From CAYGSN01 sp964352675 (lineage in GTDB: Bacteria > Pseudomonadota > Alphaproteobacteria > Micavibrionales > Micavibrionaceae), in contig CAYGSN010000004.1 of NCBI GenBank assembly GCA_964352675.1, forward strand, positions 53,640 through 117,639: 64,000 nucleotides of DNA. Direction: 5' to 3'. Positions 25,030-34,519 of this stretch are shown here, in pieces; within the stretch, counting starts at the first letter, position 1; every line of letters begins with the position of its first letter. The position numbers were made by a program, and so were the translations under genes. Under the pieces are notes generated by a model, which worked only from the letters and a program-made list of their open reading frames with translations, was not told where the DNA came from and ran no database searches.

Positions 25030-26517
25030 TTAATCCTTCGCTCTGTAATTCGGTGCCTCGCGGGTGATCGTCACGTCATGCACGTGGGATTCCTTATACC
25101 CCGCTCCGGTCATGCGGACGAATTCGGCCTTATCCTTCATTTCCTGAACACTGGTACATCCGGTATATCCCATGGCGGCGCGTAAACCGCCAACCATTTG
25201 ATGAAGAACCCCTCCAATAGGGCCCTTATAGGGCACGCGGCCCTCAATTCCTTCGGGCACCAACTTGTTACTCTGCGTCGTTCCAGCCTGAAAATAGCGG
25301 TCGGCCGAGCCTTTAACCATTGCACCCACACTGCCCATCCCACGATAGGATTTGTATGAGCGGCCCTGGTACAGGATCACATCGCCTGGCGCTTCGTCCG
25401 TTCCGGCAAAGAGCGAACCCATCATGCACACATCCGCCCCACCCGCGATCGCCTTGGCGAAATCACCGGAATATTTAATACCGCCATCGGCAATGACCGG
25501 AATTTTCTTCTTCTTGCAAGCCTCCGACACATCCATAATCGCCGTGAGCTGAGGCACACCAACCCCAGCGACAACGCGTGTGGTACAGATAGAGCCTGGC
25601 CCGATCCCGACCTTGATCGCATCAGCCCCGGCATCGATCAACGCCTTTGCCGCATCGGCGGTGGCAACATTCCCGGCTATGATCTGGAGATCATTGCGGC
25701 CCTCTTTACGGATACGCGCAACGGTATCCAGCACGGCCCTTGAATGCCCATGCGCAGTATCGACGACGACCACATCAAGCCCGGCATCCGCCAGCGCCAG
25801 TGCACGCTCAACACCGTTTACATCGCCTGTGCCTACAGCTGCGCCAACACGCAAACGGTCTTGCTCGTCCTTCGTCGCATGCGGATAGGCAATGGATTTT
25901 TCAATGTCTTTGACCGTGACCAGCCCGATGCACTTTTCATTGTCATCCACAACCAATAGCTTTTCAATGCGGTGCTTGTGCAACAGCTTCTTGGCCTCTT
26001 CCTTGGTCACAGTGTTATAAGCCTTAACCAGATTCTCGGAGGTCATAAGCTCGCGTACCGGCTGGGCCGGATTTTCGGCAAAACGCACATCACGGTTGGT
26101 CAAAATACCGACCAGGCGTCCGTTGCGCTCCGCCACGGGAATGCCGGAAATACTGTTCTGGCGCATAATCTCCAGCGCCTCAGCCAGTGTCGCATCCGGA
26201 TCAATCGTGATCGGATCCACCACCATGCCGGATTCAAATCGCTTGACCATGCGCACCTGATGGGCCTGCTGGTCGATCTCCATATTGCGGTGGAGAATTC
26301 CAAGCCCACCATGTTGTGCCATCGCAATCGCCATATGGCTTTCGGTCACCGTATCCATGGCGGCGGAAAGCACAGGAATTTTCAAACTTATTTTAGAGGT
26401 GAGCCGCGTGGAGGTATCGACCTCTGTCGGTTGAACCTCTGAAGCACCAGGAATTAACAAGACATCATCAAATGTCAGAGCTTCGCGTATATGTTCAGGG
26501 GAGTTAATTTTAGCCAT
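25030..26517 (-). CDS. guaB: Inosine-5'-monophosphate dehydrogenase
   Basis: A 495-residue enzyme oxidising IMP to XMP, upstream of GuaA in GMP synthesis. It starts with ALTFDDVLLIPGASEV, carries two CBS domains (about 95-210) and the catalytic loop GIGPGSICTTRVVAGVGVPQ with its Cys, then YRGMGSVGAM. All expected parts are present. The gene stands alone with ordinary spacing. Confidence 0.97.
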   Translation of the reverse strand: MAKINSPEHIREALTFDDVLLIPGASEVQPTEVDTSTRLTSKISLKIPVLSAAMDTVTESHMAIAMAQHGGLGILHRNMEIDQQAHQVRMVKRFESGMVVDPITIDPDATLAEALEIMRQNSISGIPVAERNGRLVGILTNRDVRFAENPAQPVRELMTSENLVKAYNTVTKEEAKKLLHKHRIEKLLVVDDNEKCIGLVTVKDIEKSIAYPHATKDEQDRLRVGAAVGTGDVNGVERALALADAGLDVVVVDTAHGHSRAVLDTVARIRKEGRNDLQIIAGNVATADAAKALIDAGADAIKVGIGPGSICTTRVVAGVGVPQLTAIMDVSEACKKKKIPVIADGGIKYSGDFAKAIAGGADVCMMGSLFAGTDEAPGDVILYQGRSYKSYRGMGSVGAMVKGSADRYFQAGTTQSNKLVPEGIEGRVPYKGPIGGVLHQMVGGLRAAMGYTGCTSVQEMKDKAEFVRMTGAGYKESHVHDVTITREAPNYRAKD

Positions 26518-26591
26518 GATGCAAATTTTCCGTCTTTTTCTCGGTTAATTTGCAGGAGAGTTATAGCGGAATTTGAAGAAATGTAAAGGAA

Positions 26592-27008
26592 TTAATTGTT
26601 GCCGTAAATAAGCGCCCAAGCACCATGCATATCTGCAAAACTTACTTTCTGTTCCCATGGCACTGTTTCTGCGTCTAAAAATTCTATAATCGTTGGATCT
26701 TTTGTAGCATATCTTATTGGAACTTTAGCGCCTTCTTTAATTCGCCAGTAATAAGTTTTGATTATTTGCTGACGTTTTTGATATGGGGTGCCGTTTTGAG
26801 CTGTATATTGAACATGAACGTAATAAAGCCATCTTGCTCTTCCGGTAGGCCCTCCTTGTGTTTTTTCATACTTTTCTAAAATGGTGGCATATGTTTGCTC
26901 TGAACTTTCTGCAAGCATTGCTTCTTGGCTTTTTAGATCACTTTGGCGGAGAAGTATTAGCACTCCAACAACGATCAGTGCTACAGCAATTAATATATTG
27001 CGAAACAT
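26592..27008 (-). CDS. Small membrane-anchored protein, DUF3592-like
   Basis: A 138-residue protein with one N-terminal hydrophobic helix (ILIAVALIVVGVLILL) and an extracytoplasmic beta-rich part (WLYYVHVQYTAQNGTPYQKRQ, KVPIRYATKDPTIIEFL) that resembles DUF3592 proteins. Its ATG overlaps the rlmE stop by one base, so it is translated with rlmE. It is markedly more A+T-rich than rlmE and guaB. Function is unknown. Confidence 0.6.
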   Translation of the reverse strand: MFRNILIAVALIVVGVLILLRQSDLKSQEAMLAESSEQTYATILEKYEKTQGGPTGRARWLYYVHVQYTAQNGTPYQKRQQIIKTYYWRIKEGAKVPIRYATKDPTIIEFLDAETVPWEQKVSFADMHGAWALIYGNN

Positions 27009-27658
27009 TATTTTCTAAAACCCGTCGCGACCAGATACTGCTCCGAGCTTTCCTTGCGGCTGGCCGGGGGTTTGATATGTTTGACGGATTTAAAGCTTTT
27101 CTTCATCTCCGCCAGCAGCGTATTTTGCGCCCCACCCTGAAACACTTTGGCCACGAACACACCGTCCTGCTTAAGCACTTCACAGGCGAAATAATACGCC
27201 GCCTCCACCACCGCCATGATGCGCAGATGGTCGGTGGCTTTGTGCCCAGTGGTGTTGGGCGCCATGTCGGAGAGCACGATATCCGCCGGACCGCCCAACA
27301 TTTTTTTAAGAGTTTCCGGCGCTTCATTATCCATGAAATCCATCTGGATAAAATCAACATCCGGCAACTCGTCCTGCTCTAGCAGGTCCAGCGCAACAAT
27401 CGTGCACCCTCCCTTTTCCGCCACCACCTGGCACCAGCCGCCGGGCGCACTGCCCAGATCAACCACCTTCATGCCGGGCTTGAGCAAATCCAGCCTCTCA
27501 TCAATCTCCTTCAGCTTGAATGCCGCACGTCCGCGATAGCCCTGCTTCTTCGCCTCCTCAACATAGATGTCATTAATCTGCCTCTTCAGCCACCGCGTGG
27601 ATGAATTTTTCCGCCCTTTGGCAGTTTTGACTTTCGATTTGGGTTTGTTTCTGGACAT
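27008..27658 (-). CDS. rlmE: 23S rRNA (uridine-2'-O)-methyltransferase RlmE
   Basis: A 216-residue FtsJ/RrmJ enzyme methylating U2552 of 23S rRNA. A basic N-terminus is followed by RGRAAFKLKEIDERL, the SAM loop VVDLGSAPGGWCQV, DIVLSDMAPNTTGHK and a late VAKVFQGG, consistent with the K-D-K-E tetrad. Standard length. It is followed without a gap by a small membrane protein gene. Confidence 0.95.
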   Translation of the reverse strand: MSRNKPKSKVKTAKGRKNSSTRWLKRQINDIYVEEAKKQGYRGRAAFKLKEIDERLDLLKPGMKVVDLGSAPGGWCQVVAEKGGCTIVALDLLEQDELPDVDFIQMDFMDNEAPETLKKMLGGPADIVLSDMAPNTTGHKATDHLRIMAVVEAAYYFACEVLKQDGVFVAKVFQGGAQNTLLAEMKKSFKSVKHIKPPASRKESSEQYLVATGFRK

Positions 27659-27664
27659 TGCGCT

Positions 27665-28012
27665 TTATAGCACCATCACGAGGGCAAAAACAAACGCCGC
27701 CGTAAAAAACATCCCGATTGAGCCGGACAAGAATATAGAGTTATCCGTATCCGGTGAATAATGTGCCAATATGGCATAGGCTAGGTAAAATATGCTGTAG
27801 GTCCCCAGCCCCCTAGAAAACTGATTCACCGATAGAAACGGCAATATGCCGCCGGGAAATCCCGTTGATTCAATCAGTTCAATCATCAGGCGCATCATAA
27901 TCATGCTGGACACAAGAAAGCCCAGCGCGATCCAGCGCTGTCGCTTGTGCACCACAACCAGCATAAGTGGAATCCAAATCAGATCAATCCAGGGCCAAAG
28001 AGTTAAAAACAT
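27665..28012 (-). CDS. Hypothetical integral membrane protein
   Basis: A 115-residue protein with three or four hydrophobic segments (IDLIWIPLMLVVV, IALGFLVSSMIMMRLMIEL, YSIFYLAYAIL, and a final FFTAAFVFALVMVL). It is divergent from the bepA-like gene and ends 6 nt before rlmE starts, so it probably begins the operon with rlmE. No family function is recognised. Confidence 0.6.
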   Translation of the reverse strand: MFLTLWPWIDLIWIPLMLVVVHKRQRWIALGFLVSSMIMMRLMIELIESTGFPGGILPFLSVNQFSRGLGTYSIFYLAYAILAHYSPDTDNSIFLSGSIGMFFTAAFVFALVMVL

Positions 28013-28075
28013 CGCTTTATTTGTGAAATCAGTGTCCTATATTGTTTTTTGCGCTATTATTGAGGCTACGAAACA

Positions 28076-29449
28076 ATGATGATTGAAAAGATGAAAAACA
28101 TCAAACGCTCTTTGCACCGCTCGGTACTTCTGTGCCTGATGAGCGTTCTGACGCTCCTGCCTGCGCAGACAAGCGCGCAGGGCGGGCTGTCGATCATCCG
28201 CGATACAGAGATTGAAAACACCCTGCGCGAATGGCTTTCGCCCTTGCTCACAGCGGCCGGAATCGGAGAGAAAAACGTTAATATCATCCTGGTGCAAAGC
28301 CCCGATCTGAACGCCTTTGTCGCCGGGGGCGCGAATATCTTTGTCTATACCGGCCTGATTGACCGCACGGAAAACCCCGGAGAGCTTATCGGTGTTCTGG
28401 CACACGAGCTTGGGCACATCGCCGGAGGGCACCTGATTGCCACGCGCGACGCGATCGAGCGCGCCTCTTATGAGAGTATTCTGGGCGCGGTTCTTGGCAT
28501 TGGCGCTGCGCTTGCCACAGGCAATGGCGGCGCGGCATCGGCTGTTATTGCCGGATCGTCCAGCGTAGCGCAACGGCGCTTCCTGGCCCATAGCCGGGTT
28601 CATGAATCCAGCGCAGATCAGGCCGCCCTGCGCTTTATGAGCGATGCACATCTCAGCCCCAAGGGATTGGTTAGCTTCTTCCGCAAACTGGAATCTGAAG
28701 AACTTCTGCCCAGTTCACAGCAAAGCGAATATATCCGCACTCACCCTCTGACCCGCAACCGGATTGATGCGGTGGAGACAAAGGCTGCGGAGTCACCGTA
28801 TTACGACACAGCCTTTCCCGATCGCTGGGTTGAACAGCACGCACGGATGAAAGCCAAGCTGGCCGGCTTTATCAAACCACAGCAGGTGCTCTGGATCTAT
28901 AATGAAGGCGATGATTCCATCCCGGCACGCTATGCCTATGCCATTGCCGATTACCGCGGCAACAATATCAGCAAGGCCCTGGAAAGAATTGATGCTCTTC
29001 TGGAGCGAGAGCCGGACAACCCCTATTTCCTGGAGCTTAAAGGCCAGATGCTGGTGGAATTCGGCCGCGTTGGCGAAGCCCTGTCCTCCTACGAAAAATC
29101 GGTGGCCCTGGCCCCCAATGCCGGGCTGATACGGATTGCCTACGGCCATGCCCTGATTGAATCCGGCGGCGGCGAGGAGGATTTGCGCAAAGCCGTGGAC
29201 AATCTGGAGCGCGCTTTGCAACAGGAGCCGCGATCCCCGCGCGCACGGCGCCTTCTGGCCACGGCCTATGGCCGTTTGGGTGATGATGTACAGGCGCAGC
29301 TCAACCTGGCGGAAGAGGCCATATTACAACGCGAAATTCCATACGCCAAAAGCCGTGCCGAATTTGTGGTGCAAAACGCAAAAGAAGGAAGCCGCGAATG
29401 GCTCCAGGCCAAGGATTTACTGAACCAGATCGAGAATACAAAACTCTGA
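28076..29449 (+). CDS. bepA: M48 metalloprotease with TPR tail (BepA/YfgC-like)
   Basis: A 457-residue periplasmic protease. It has a signal peptide (about 1-35, ending TSAQGG), the zinc motif H110-E111-L-G-H114 in VLAHELGHIAGGH, and the third ligand Glu in VHESSADQAALRFM. Four or so TPR units follow from about residue 290 (YFLELKGQMLVEFGRVGEAL). BepA relatives assemble or degrade LptD and other beta-barrel proteins with the BAM complex. Two DsbA-like genes follow on the same strand, fitting an envelope-folding theme. Confidence 0.88.
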   Translation: MMIEKMKNIKRSLHRSVLLCLMSVLTLLPAQTSAQGGLSIIRDTEIENTLREWLSPLLTAAGIGEKNVNIILVQSPDLNAFVAGGANIFVYTGLIDRTENPGELIGVLAHELGHIAGGHLIATRDAIERASYESILGAVLGIGAALATGNGGAASAVIAGSSSVAQRRFLAHSRVHESSADQAALRFMSDAHLSPKGLVSFFRKLESEELLPSSQQSEYIRTHPLTRNRIDAVETKAAESPYYDTAFPDRWVEQHARMKAKLAGFIKPQQVLWIYNEGDDSIPARYAYAIADYRGNNISKALERIDALLEREPDNPYFLELKGQMLVEFGRVGEALSSYEKSVALAPNAGLIRIAYGHALIESGGGEEDLRKAVDNLERALQQEPRSPRARRLLATAYGRLGDDVQAQLNLAEEAILQREIPYAKSRAEFVVQNAKEGSREWLQAKDLLNQIENTKL

Positions 29450-29555
29450 TATTCCGTACGATTCACTGCTTTCAATTGCGCATTGTTTTTCAAACGCACG
29501 GGAAGTAAGCTACAATAGTCTTATAGGATAAATTCAAGCAGGAGCACTCTTCATC

Positions 29556-30308
29556 ATGTTCATTCGTAAAACCTTACTCATGACCGCCATTTTCAGCGCC
29601 ATCGCTGTTTTCAGCGCCCCACAAAACGCTGCGGCTGAAAACTTCAGCGTCGCGCAGAAAGAAGAAATGGGCGCGATTATCAAGGACTACCTGATGAACA
29701 ATCCAGAGGTCATTATCGAAGCTGTGAATGAATACCGCGAAAATGAAGAAAAACGCGCTGATTCAAAAGCCAAAGATATTATTAAATCCAAAATGGATAT
29801 GATGACGGCCGAAGGAATGCCCTCTGTAGGCAACAAGGATGCGGACATTACTGTGATAGAATTTTTTGATTACAATTGCGGCTATTGCAAGCGCGCTATC
29901 GGCGATATCCAGAGCATCGTAAACGCGGATAAAAATGTGCGATTTGTCTTCATGGAAATGCCAATCCTTGGCCCCGCATCTTTCACGGCTTCACAATGGG
30001 CTATGGCAGCGCATCAGCAGGGTAAATACTTTGAATACCACGCCGCCCTTATGAACCATCCCGGCGGAAAAGACGAAAAGACGCTGGAAAAACTTGCTAA
30101 AAACGTAGGACTGGATATCGATAAGATGAAAGAAGACGCCAATTCCGAAGAGGTCGCCAGCGCCATTAAAAAAAGCAGCCTTCTTGCGCAAGAAATCGGC
30201 ATCCGCGGTACACCAGCCTTTATCGTCGGGCAAGAGCTGTTTCGCGGCTACATAGGGCGTGAGGGCCTGAAACAGGCTATTCAGGACCAGCGCGAAAACC
30301 AAGGCTAA
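29556..30308 (+). CDS. DsbA-family periplasmic thiol oxidoreductase (1)
   Basis: A 250-residue exported protein. A signal peptide ends around AAAENF (residue 28), then a helical N-terminal extension DYLMNNPEVIIEAVNEY is followed by the thioredoxin fold with C108-G-Y-C111 and the cis-proline loop RGTPAFIVG. The N-terminal extension is typical of Com1/ScsC-like DsbA proteins, some of which are oligomeric isomerases. A GGAG ribosome site precedes the start. The next gene is a second DsbA-like protein. Confidence 0.87.
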   Translation: MFIRKTLLMTAIFSAIAVFSAPQNAAAENFSVAQKEEMGAIIKDYLMNNPEVIIEAVNEYRENEEKRADSKAKDIIKSKMDMMTAEGMPSVGNKDADITVIEFFDYNCGYCKRAIGDIQSIVNADKNVRFVFMEMPILGPASFTASQWAMAAHQQGKYFEYHAALMNHPGGKDEKTLEKLAKNVGLDIDKMKEDANSEEVASAIKKSSLLAQEIGIRGTPAFIVGQELFRGYIGREGLKQAIQDQRENQG

Positions 30309-30337
30309 AAGAACCAACCCAAATATAATAAAACATC

Positions 30338-30958
30338 ATGGCCCGCCGCCGCATCACAGCCACGCATTTCGTTTACGCCGTCATTGCCCTGATCGCGCTG
30401 TATCTGGTGTTCCAGATCTATGTGAGCATGGCGCTGCAGGCGCAGCTCAAAGTCGTTGAGGACGGGTATTACGTCGGCAATAAAAACGGTGATGTAAAAA
30501 TTATTGAGTTCATGAATTACACCTGCCATTTCTGTCACGAGGTCAACCCCGCCCTGATGGCGGCAGTGAAGGAAGATGGCAATGTACTCCTGGTTCCCCG
30601 GCCGATTGCAGCCCAGGACCCGGCCAGCCAATACGGTGCAAAACTGGCCTATGCCGCCGGGAAACAGGGACAATTCATAGCCGTGCACAACGCGCTGTTT
30701 GAACGTCAGAGCATCTATGACGAGCTGACCGCCAAAGACTTCTCCGCGCGTTTCGACCTTGATTTTGAGACGCTCAAAGAAGATATGGACTCAAATGATG
30801 TGTTCCAGTCCTATGCCCGTAACGGCAGCCTGTTTCAATCCATCGGCGCAAAAGGCACGCCTGCGTTTTTGATTAACGATACCACCCTGTTCGAACCCTC
30901 GGGCGCAATGCCGGGCAAGGACGATTTCTTAAAGCTTTTTCAGGAGGCCAGACAATGA
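30338..30958 (+). CDS. DsbA-family membrane-anchored thiol oxidoreductase (2)
   Basis: A 206-residue protein with an uncleaved-looking N-terminal helix (FVYAVIALIALYLVFQIYVS), placing the domain in the periplasm. The active site is C63-H-F-C66 in NYTCHFCHEV, and the cis-Pro loop is GAKGTPAFLIND. It lacks the N-terminal extension of the previous DsbA-like protein. Its end overlaps the PCuAC gene by 4 nt (ATGA), so it is coupled to a copper-handling gene. Confidence 0.85.
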   Translation: MARRRITATHFVYAVIALIALYLVFQIYVSMALQAQLKVVEDGYYVGNKNGDVKIIEFMNYTCHFCHEVNPALMAAVKEDGNVLLVPRPIAAQDPASQYGAKLAYAAGKQGQFIAVHNALFERQSIYDELTAKDFSARFDLDFETLKEDMDSNDVFQSYARNGSLFQSIGAKGTPAFLINDTTLFEPSGAMPGKDDFLKLFQEARQ

Positions 30959-31422
30959 TGACCAAACGACTCTTTATTCTTGCTGCAATTTTGCTGCTTT
31001 CCCTACCCGCACGGGCCGATATCGGCCTGGATATCGCCGATGCCCATGCCTATGCCACAACGCCGGTGCAGAAAAACGGCGCAGTGTTCCTGTCCATTTA
31101 TAACGGCGGGCCGGATGACGCCATACTTTCCGCCGAAAGCAATGTCGCGGAAACAGTGGAGCTGCATACCCACAGCATGGATGACCACGGCGTTATGATG
31201 ATGCGCGAGGTGGAACGCTTCAGCCTGCCTTCCGGCCAGAACGTAAAGCTGGAGCCTGCCGGTCATCACATCATGCTAATGGGGTTGGAATCCCCACTCA
31301 AAAACGAGGACACATTCATGATGACCCTGCACTTCGAGCATCACCCCCCGATGACGCTCACAGTCGAAATCGTTCCTCCCGGCACAATGCCGGAACATCA
31401 CCTTGATAGCGGCGATGAGTAA
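30955..31422 (+). CDS. PCu(A)C-type periplasmic copper chaperone
   Basis: A 155-residue secreted protein: a signal peptide ends at about PARADI, then a cupredoxin-like domain carries the Cu(I) ligand pattern, with ELHTHSM at one site and the later PAGHHIMLMGL giving His and Met. The C-terminus has extra His (HFEHHPP). PCuAC proteins deliver copper to the CuA centre of cytochrome oxidase, often together with SCO and thioredoxin-like proteins; here two DsbA-like proteins precede it. It overlaps aroQ by 8 nt. Confidence 0.88.
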   Translation: MMTKRLFILAAILLLSLPARADIGLDIADAHAYATTPVQKNGAVFLSIYNGGPDDAILSAESNVAETVELHTHSMDDHGVMMMREVERFSLPSGQNVKLEPAGHHIMLMGLESPLKNEDTFMMTLHFEHHPPMTLTVEIVPPGTMPEHHLDSGDE

Positions 31423-31858
31423 ACTTCTCCTCCTTCACGGCCCGAATCTTAATATGCTTGGCCTGCGCGAGCCGGAGATCTATGGGACAACAACCCAGGA
31501 CGAAATCTTTGCCCTGTGCCATGAAAAGGCCCGGGAACTAGGCTTTTCCGCCCTTGAATGCCGCCAGTCAAACCATGAGGGCGAACTTGTCGGCTGGATT
31601 CAGGAGGCCGCACGTACCAATTATGCCGGCATGTTTATCAATGCTGCGGCCTATACGCATACATCCGTTGCGCTTCATGATGCGCTGAAACTCCTGAAAA
31701 TCCCGGTGGTGGAGGTGCACATTTCCGATCCGTCCCAGCGGGAGGATTTTCGCCACCATTCTTATATCACTCCCCTGGCAGCGGCGGTTTTCAGCGGTCA
31801 CGGCACAAAGGGCTATGAAATGGCCCTGGAAAAGCTTGCGGACATAATCACCCCTTAA
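31415..31858 (+). CDS. aroQ: Type II 3-dehydroquinate dehydratase
   Basis: A 147-residue enzyme of the shikimate pathway. I choose the ATG at 31415 because it gives the family start KLLLLHGPNLNMLGLREPEIYG; an upstream TTG adds four residues only. Catalytic features are the Tyr in EIYGTTT, the NAAAYTHTSVAL block and the late VEVHISDPSQREDFRHHSY. It is fused tightly to the envelope redox genes upstream, while accBC follow 95 nt downstream, an aroQ-accB-accC order seen in many Proteobacteria. Confidence 0.95.
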   Translation: MSKLLLLHGPNLNMLGLREPEIYGTTTQDEIFALCHEKARELGFSALECRQSNHEGELVGWIQEAARTNYAGMFINAAAYTHTSVALHDALKLLKIPVVEVHISDPSQREDFRHHSYITPLAAAVFSGHGTKGYEMALEKLADIITP

Positions 31859-31953
31859 GATGAAAGCGCTTTGACTTTTCTCCCGAACTCCGTTAATCAG
31901 GACTTTGGGTTAAAAAACGGATACATAATCAAACAAAATCAAAAGAAAATATT

Positions 31954-32412
31954 ATGAAATTTGACTCCAAAATAATCAAGGAACTGGCCGGGCTTCTCGA
32001 CGAAACGGGCCTGAGTGAAATTGAGATTGCTGAAGGCGATCAATCTATCCGCGTCAGCAAGGGCAGCACCGTCATTGCGACCGCAGGCGGCTACAACGCG
32101 CCAGTGTCCATGCCGTCTGATCCGACATTACCACAAGCGGCCAATACGGCTGCGCCCGATACTGTGGCCCATGCCCATCCCGGTGCGGTCACATCACCAA
32201 TGGTCGGCACAGCCTATATGCAGCCCGACCCGGACTCCTCGCCTTTTGTAAAAAAAGGCGACAGCGTAAAGCCCGGCGATACGCTTATGATTATCGAAGC
32301 TATGAAAGTCATGAATCCTATTAAGGCCGAAAATGCCGGAACAGTGACGCACATCATGGTTGAGGACGGCCAGCCGGTGGAATTCGGTGATGTCCTTATG
32401 GTCATAGAATAA
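31954..32412 (+). CDS. accB: Acetyl-CoA carboxylase biotin carboxyl carrier protein
   Basis: A 152-residue protein. The N-terminal helix (ELAGLLDETGLSEIEI) is followed by a Pro/Ala linker and the C-terminal biotinyl domain with K118 in the EAMKVMNPI signature and the typical thumb region. It carries carboxyl-biotin between AccC and the carboxyltransferase for fatty acid synthesis. Immediately upstream of accC with a 19-nt gap. Confidence 0.96.
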   Translation: MKFDSKIIKELAGLLDETGLSEIEIAEGDQSIRVSKGSTVIATAGGYNAPVSMPSDPTLPQAANTAAPDTVAHAHPGAVTSPMVGTAYMQPDPDSSPFVKKGDSVKPGDTLMIIEAMKVMNPIKAENAGTVTHIMVEDGQPVEFGDVLMVIE

Positions 32413-32431
32413 TTTAGAAAAACACTCGATC

Positions 32432-33784
32432 ATGGCCATCAAAAAAGTTCTCATAGCAAACAGGGGCGAAATAGCTCTTCGCATCATTCGCGCCTGCCGC
32501 GAAATGGGCATCCAGGCCGTCGTGGTACACTCCACAGCGGACGCCAGCTCTATGGCGGTGCGCTTGGCGGATGAATCGGTCTGTATCGGCCCGCCCGCCT
32601 CCAAGGACAGCTATCTGAACATTCCGGCAATCCTGAGCGCGGCCTCTCTGGTCGGTGCGGACGCTATCCATCCCGGCTATGGCTTCTTATCCGAAAACAC
32701 CCAATTCGCCCGCATGGTGGAGGAACACGGATTTATCTTTATCGGCCCCACGCCCGAACATATCGAAAAAATGGGTGATAAGGTAACGGCCAAACAAACC
32801 GTCAAGGCGCTGGGCTTGCCTGTTGTTCCCGGCTCTGACGGCGGTGTCGAAGATGCGAAAGAGGGATTGAAAATTGCCGAGGGCATGGGCTTTCCTGTCA
32901 TCATCAAAGCCGCCAGCGGCGGCGGCGGAAAAGGTATGCAGGTTGTACGCTCATCCGAGGAATTTGCCGAGCTCTTTAACCGGGCGCGCAGTGAAGCCGA
33001 AGCCAATTTCGGCGACCGCACCGTTTATATCGAAAAATTCCTGGAAAAGCCGCGCCACATTGAAATTCAGGTTTTTGGAGATACGCACGGCAACGCCATC
33101 CATCTGGGAGAGCGCGATTGCTCGATCCAGCGCCGTCACCAGAAGCTGATTGAAGAAGGCCCATCGCCCGTCCTAAACGAGAAGGAGCGCGAGCAAATTG
33201 GAACGCTGGCCGCTGAAACCATCCGAAAGATGGGATATCGCGGCGCGGGCACAATTGAGTTTCTCTACGAAGACGGCAAATTCTATTTCATGGAGATGAA
33301 TACACGCATACAGGTGGAACACCCTGTCACCGAAATGATCACCGGGATAGACCTGATTGCCGAGCAGATCCGCGTGGCGGCCGGCGAACCCCTGTCAGTC
33401 CAGAAAAACGGCGGTAAATTCCGTTTCCGCGGCCATGCGATTGAAATTCGCATCAATGCCGAAGACCCTAAAACATTCACCCCTTCACCCGGAAAAATCA
33501 CGCAATTCCATGCGCCGGGCGGGCTGGGCGTTCGCTTCGACAGTGCCATATATGGCGGGTATTCCATTCCGCCTTATTACGATTCCATGATCGGCAAGCT
33601 GATCGTCCATGGGAGAAACCGCGAGGAATGCATCCGCCGTCTGCGCCGCGCGATCAAGGAAACCGTAATTGACGGGATTAAAACCACCCTGCCACTGCAT
33701 GACTGGATCCTGCAGCAGGACGATTTTCTCAGCGGCGATTACACCATTCACTGGCTGGAAAAAAAGCTGGCGGAGAAGTCCTAA
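32432..33784 (+). CDS. accC: Biotin carboxylase subunit of acetyl-CoA carboxylase
   Basis: A 450-residue ATP-grasp enzyme that carboxylates biotin on AccB. It starts KKVLIANRGEIALRIIRAC and has the glycine loop KAASGGGGKGMQVV, HIEIQVFGDTHGNAIHLGER, EMNTRIQVEHPVTEM and the C-terminal SMIGKLIVHG. Full length. It forms an operon with accB. Confidence 0.97.
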   Translation: MAIKKVLIANRGEIALRIIRACREMGIQAVVVHSTADASSMAVRLADESVCIGPPASKDSYLNIPAILSAASLVGADAIHPGYGFLSENTQFARMVEEHGFIFIGPTPEHIEKMGDKVTAKQTVKALGLPVVPGSDGGVEDAKEGLKIAEGMGFPVIIKAASGGGGKGMQVVRSSEEFAELFNRARSEAEANFGDRTVYIEKFLEKPRHIEIQVFGDTHGNAIHLGERDCSIQRRHQKLIEEGPSPVLNEKEREQIGTLAAETIRKMGYRGAGTIEFLYEDGKFYFMEMNTRIQVEHPVTEMITGIDLIAEQIRVAAGEPLSVQKNGGKFRFRGHAIEIRINAEDPKTFTPSPGKITQFHAPGGLGVRFDSAIYGGYSIPPYYDSMIGKLIVHGRNREECIRRLRRAIKETVIDGIKTTLPLHDWILQQDDFLSGDYTIHWLEKKLAEKS

Positions 33785-33841
33785 ATCCAGTCATTTTCTC
33801 TAAAAATCGAAAAATCTTTTCAAATCTGGCATAATTAGCTT

Positions 33842-34513
33842 ATGCAGCTCATCCTGACACCGGAACTGATGATCGAAGCCTACCGCCAGGGGTTATTTCC
33901 CATGGCCTATAACACCGGAAGCCCCTATATTCACTGGATTTGTCCCGATATGCGCGGGCAGCTTTCGATTACCGGCCTGCATATTCCGCGCTCGCTCAAA
34001 AAGCTGCTGCGGCAAAATCTGGAAAGCCCGTCCTATGAAATCCGTATCGATACAGCCTTTAAAGAGGTGATCGATTCCTGCGCGGAAAGCACCACCGATC
34101 GCCCGGAAAGCTGGATCAACAAACCGATACGTGACGTATTTATTGACCTGCACAAACGCGGCGACGCGCACAGCATCGAATACTGGCAGAACGGCGTTCT
34201 GAAAGGCGGTTTATACGGGATGGAGATCGGCGGCGCCTTTTTCGGGGAAAGCATGTTTTCCCGCACGCCGAACGCCAGCAAGCTCGCGCTGGTGCATCTT
34301 ACCGCCCGGTTGTGGGCCGGCGAGTTTGCCCTGCTTGATACGCAATTTGTGAATGATCACCTGAAACAATTCGGCGTCTATGAAATCCCGCATGCCGCCT
34401 ATAAAAAAGAATTGCTTAAAGCTCTTGGAAAAAGCGCTGATTTCTTCTGTGCAGATAAAGCTGAGCATGAGATTTTAGCAGATTATCTGTATTTCCGCTC
34501 GGAAGACGCTTAA
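33842..34513 (+). CDS. aat: Leucyl/phenylalanyl-tRNA-protein transferase
   Basis: A 223-residue enzyme that adds Leu or Phe to N-terminal Lys/Arg of proteins, marking them for ClpS-ClpAP (clpS and clpA lie 4 kb downstream). Signature segments are EAYRQGLFPMA, the WICPDMRGQL region, GDAHSIEYWQNGVLKGGLYG and IGGAFFGESMFSR. Length is usual. It starts 57 nt after accC. Confidence 0.95.
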   Translation: MQLILTPELMIEAYRQGLFPMAYNTGSPYIHWICPDMRGQLSITGLHIPRSLKKLLRQNLESPSYEIRIDTAFKEVIDSCAESTTDRPESWINKPIRDVFIDLHKRGDAHSIEYWQNGVLKGGLYGMEIGGAFFGESMFSRTPNASKLALVHLTARLWAGEFALLDTQFVNDHLKQFGVYEIPHAAYKKELLKALGKSADFFCADKAEHEILADYLYFRSEDA

Positions 34514-34519
34514 AGCCCC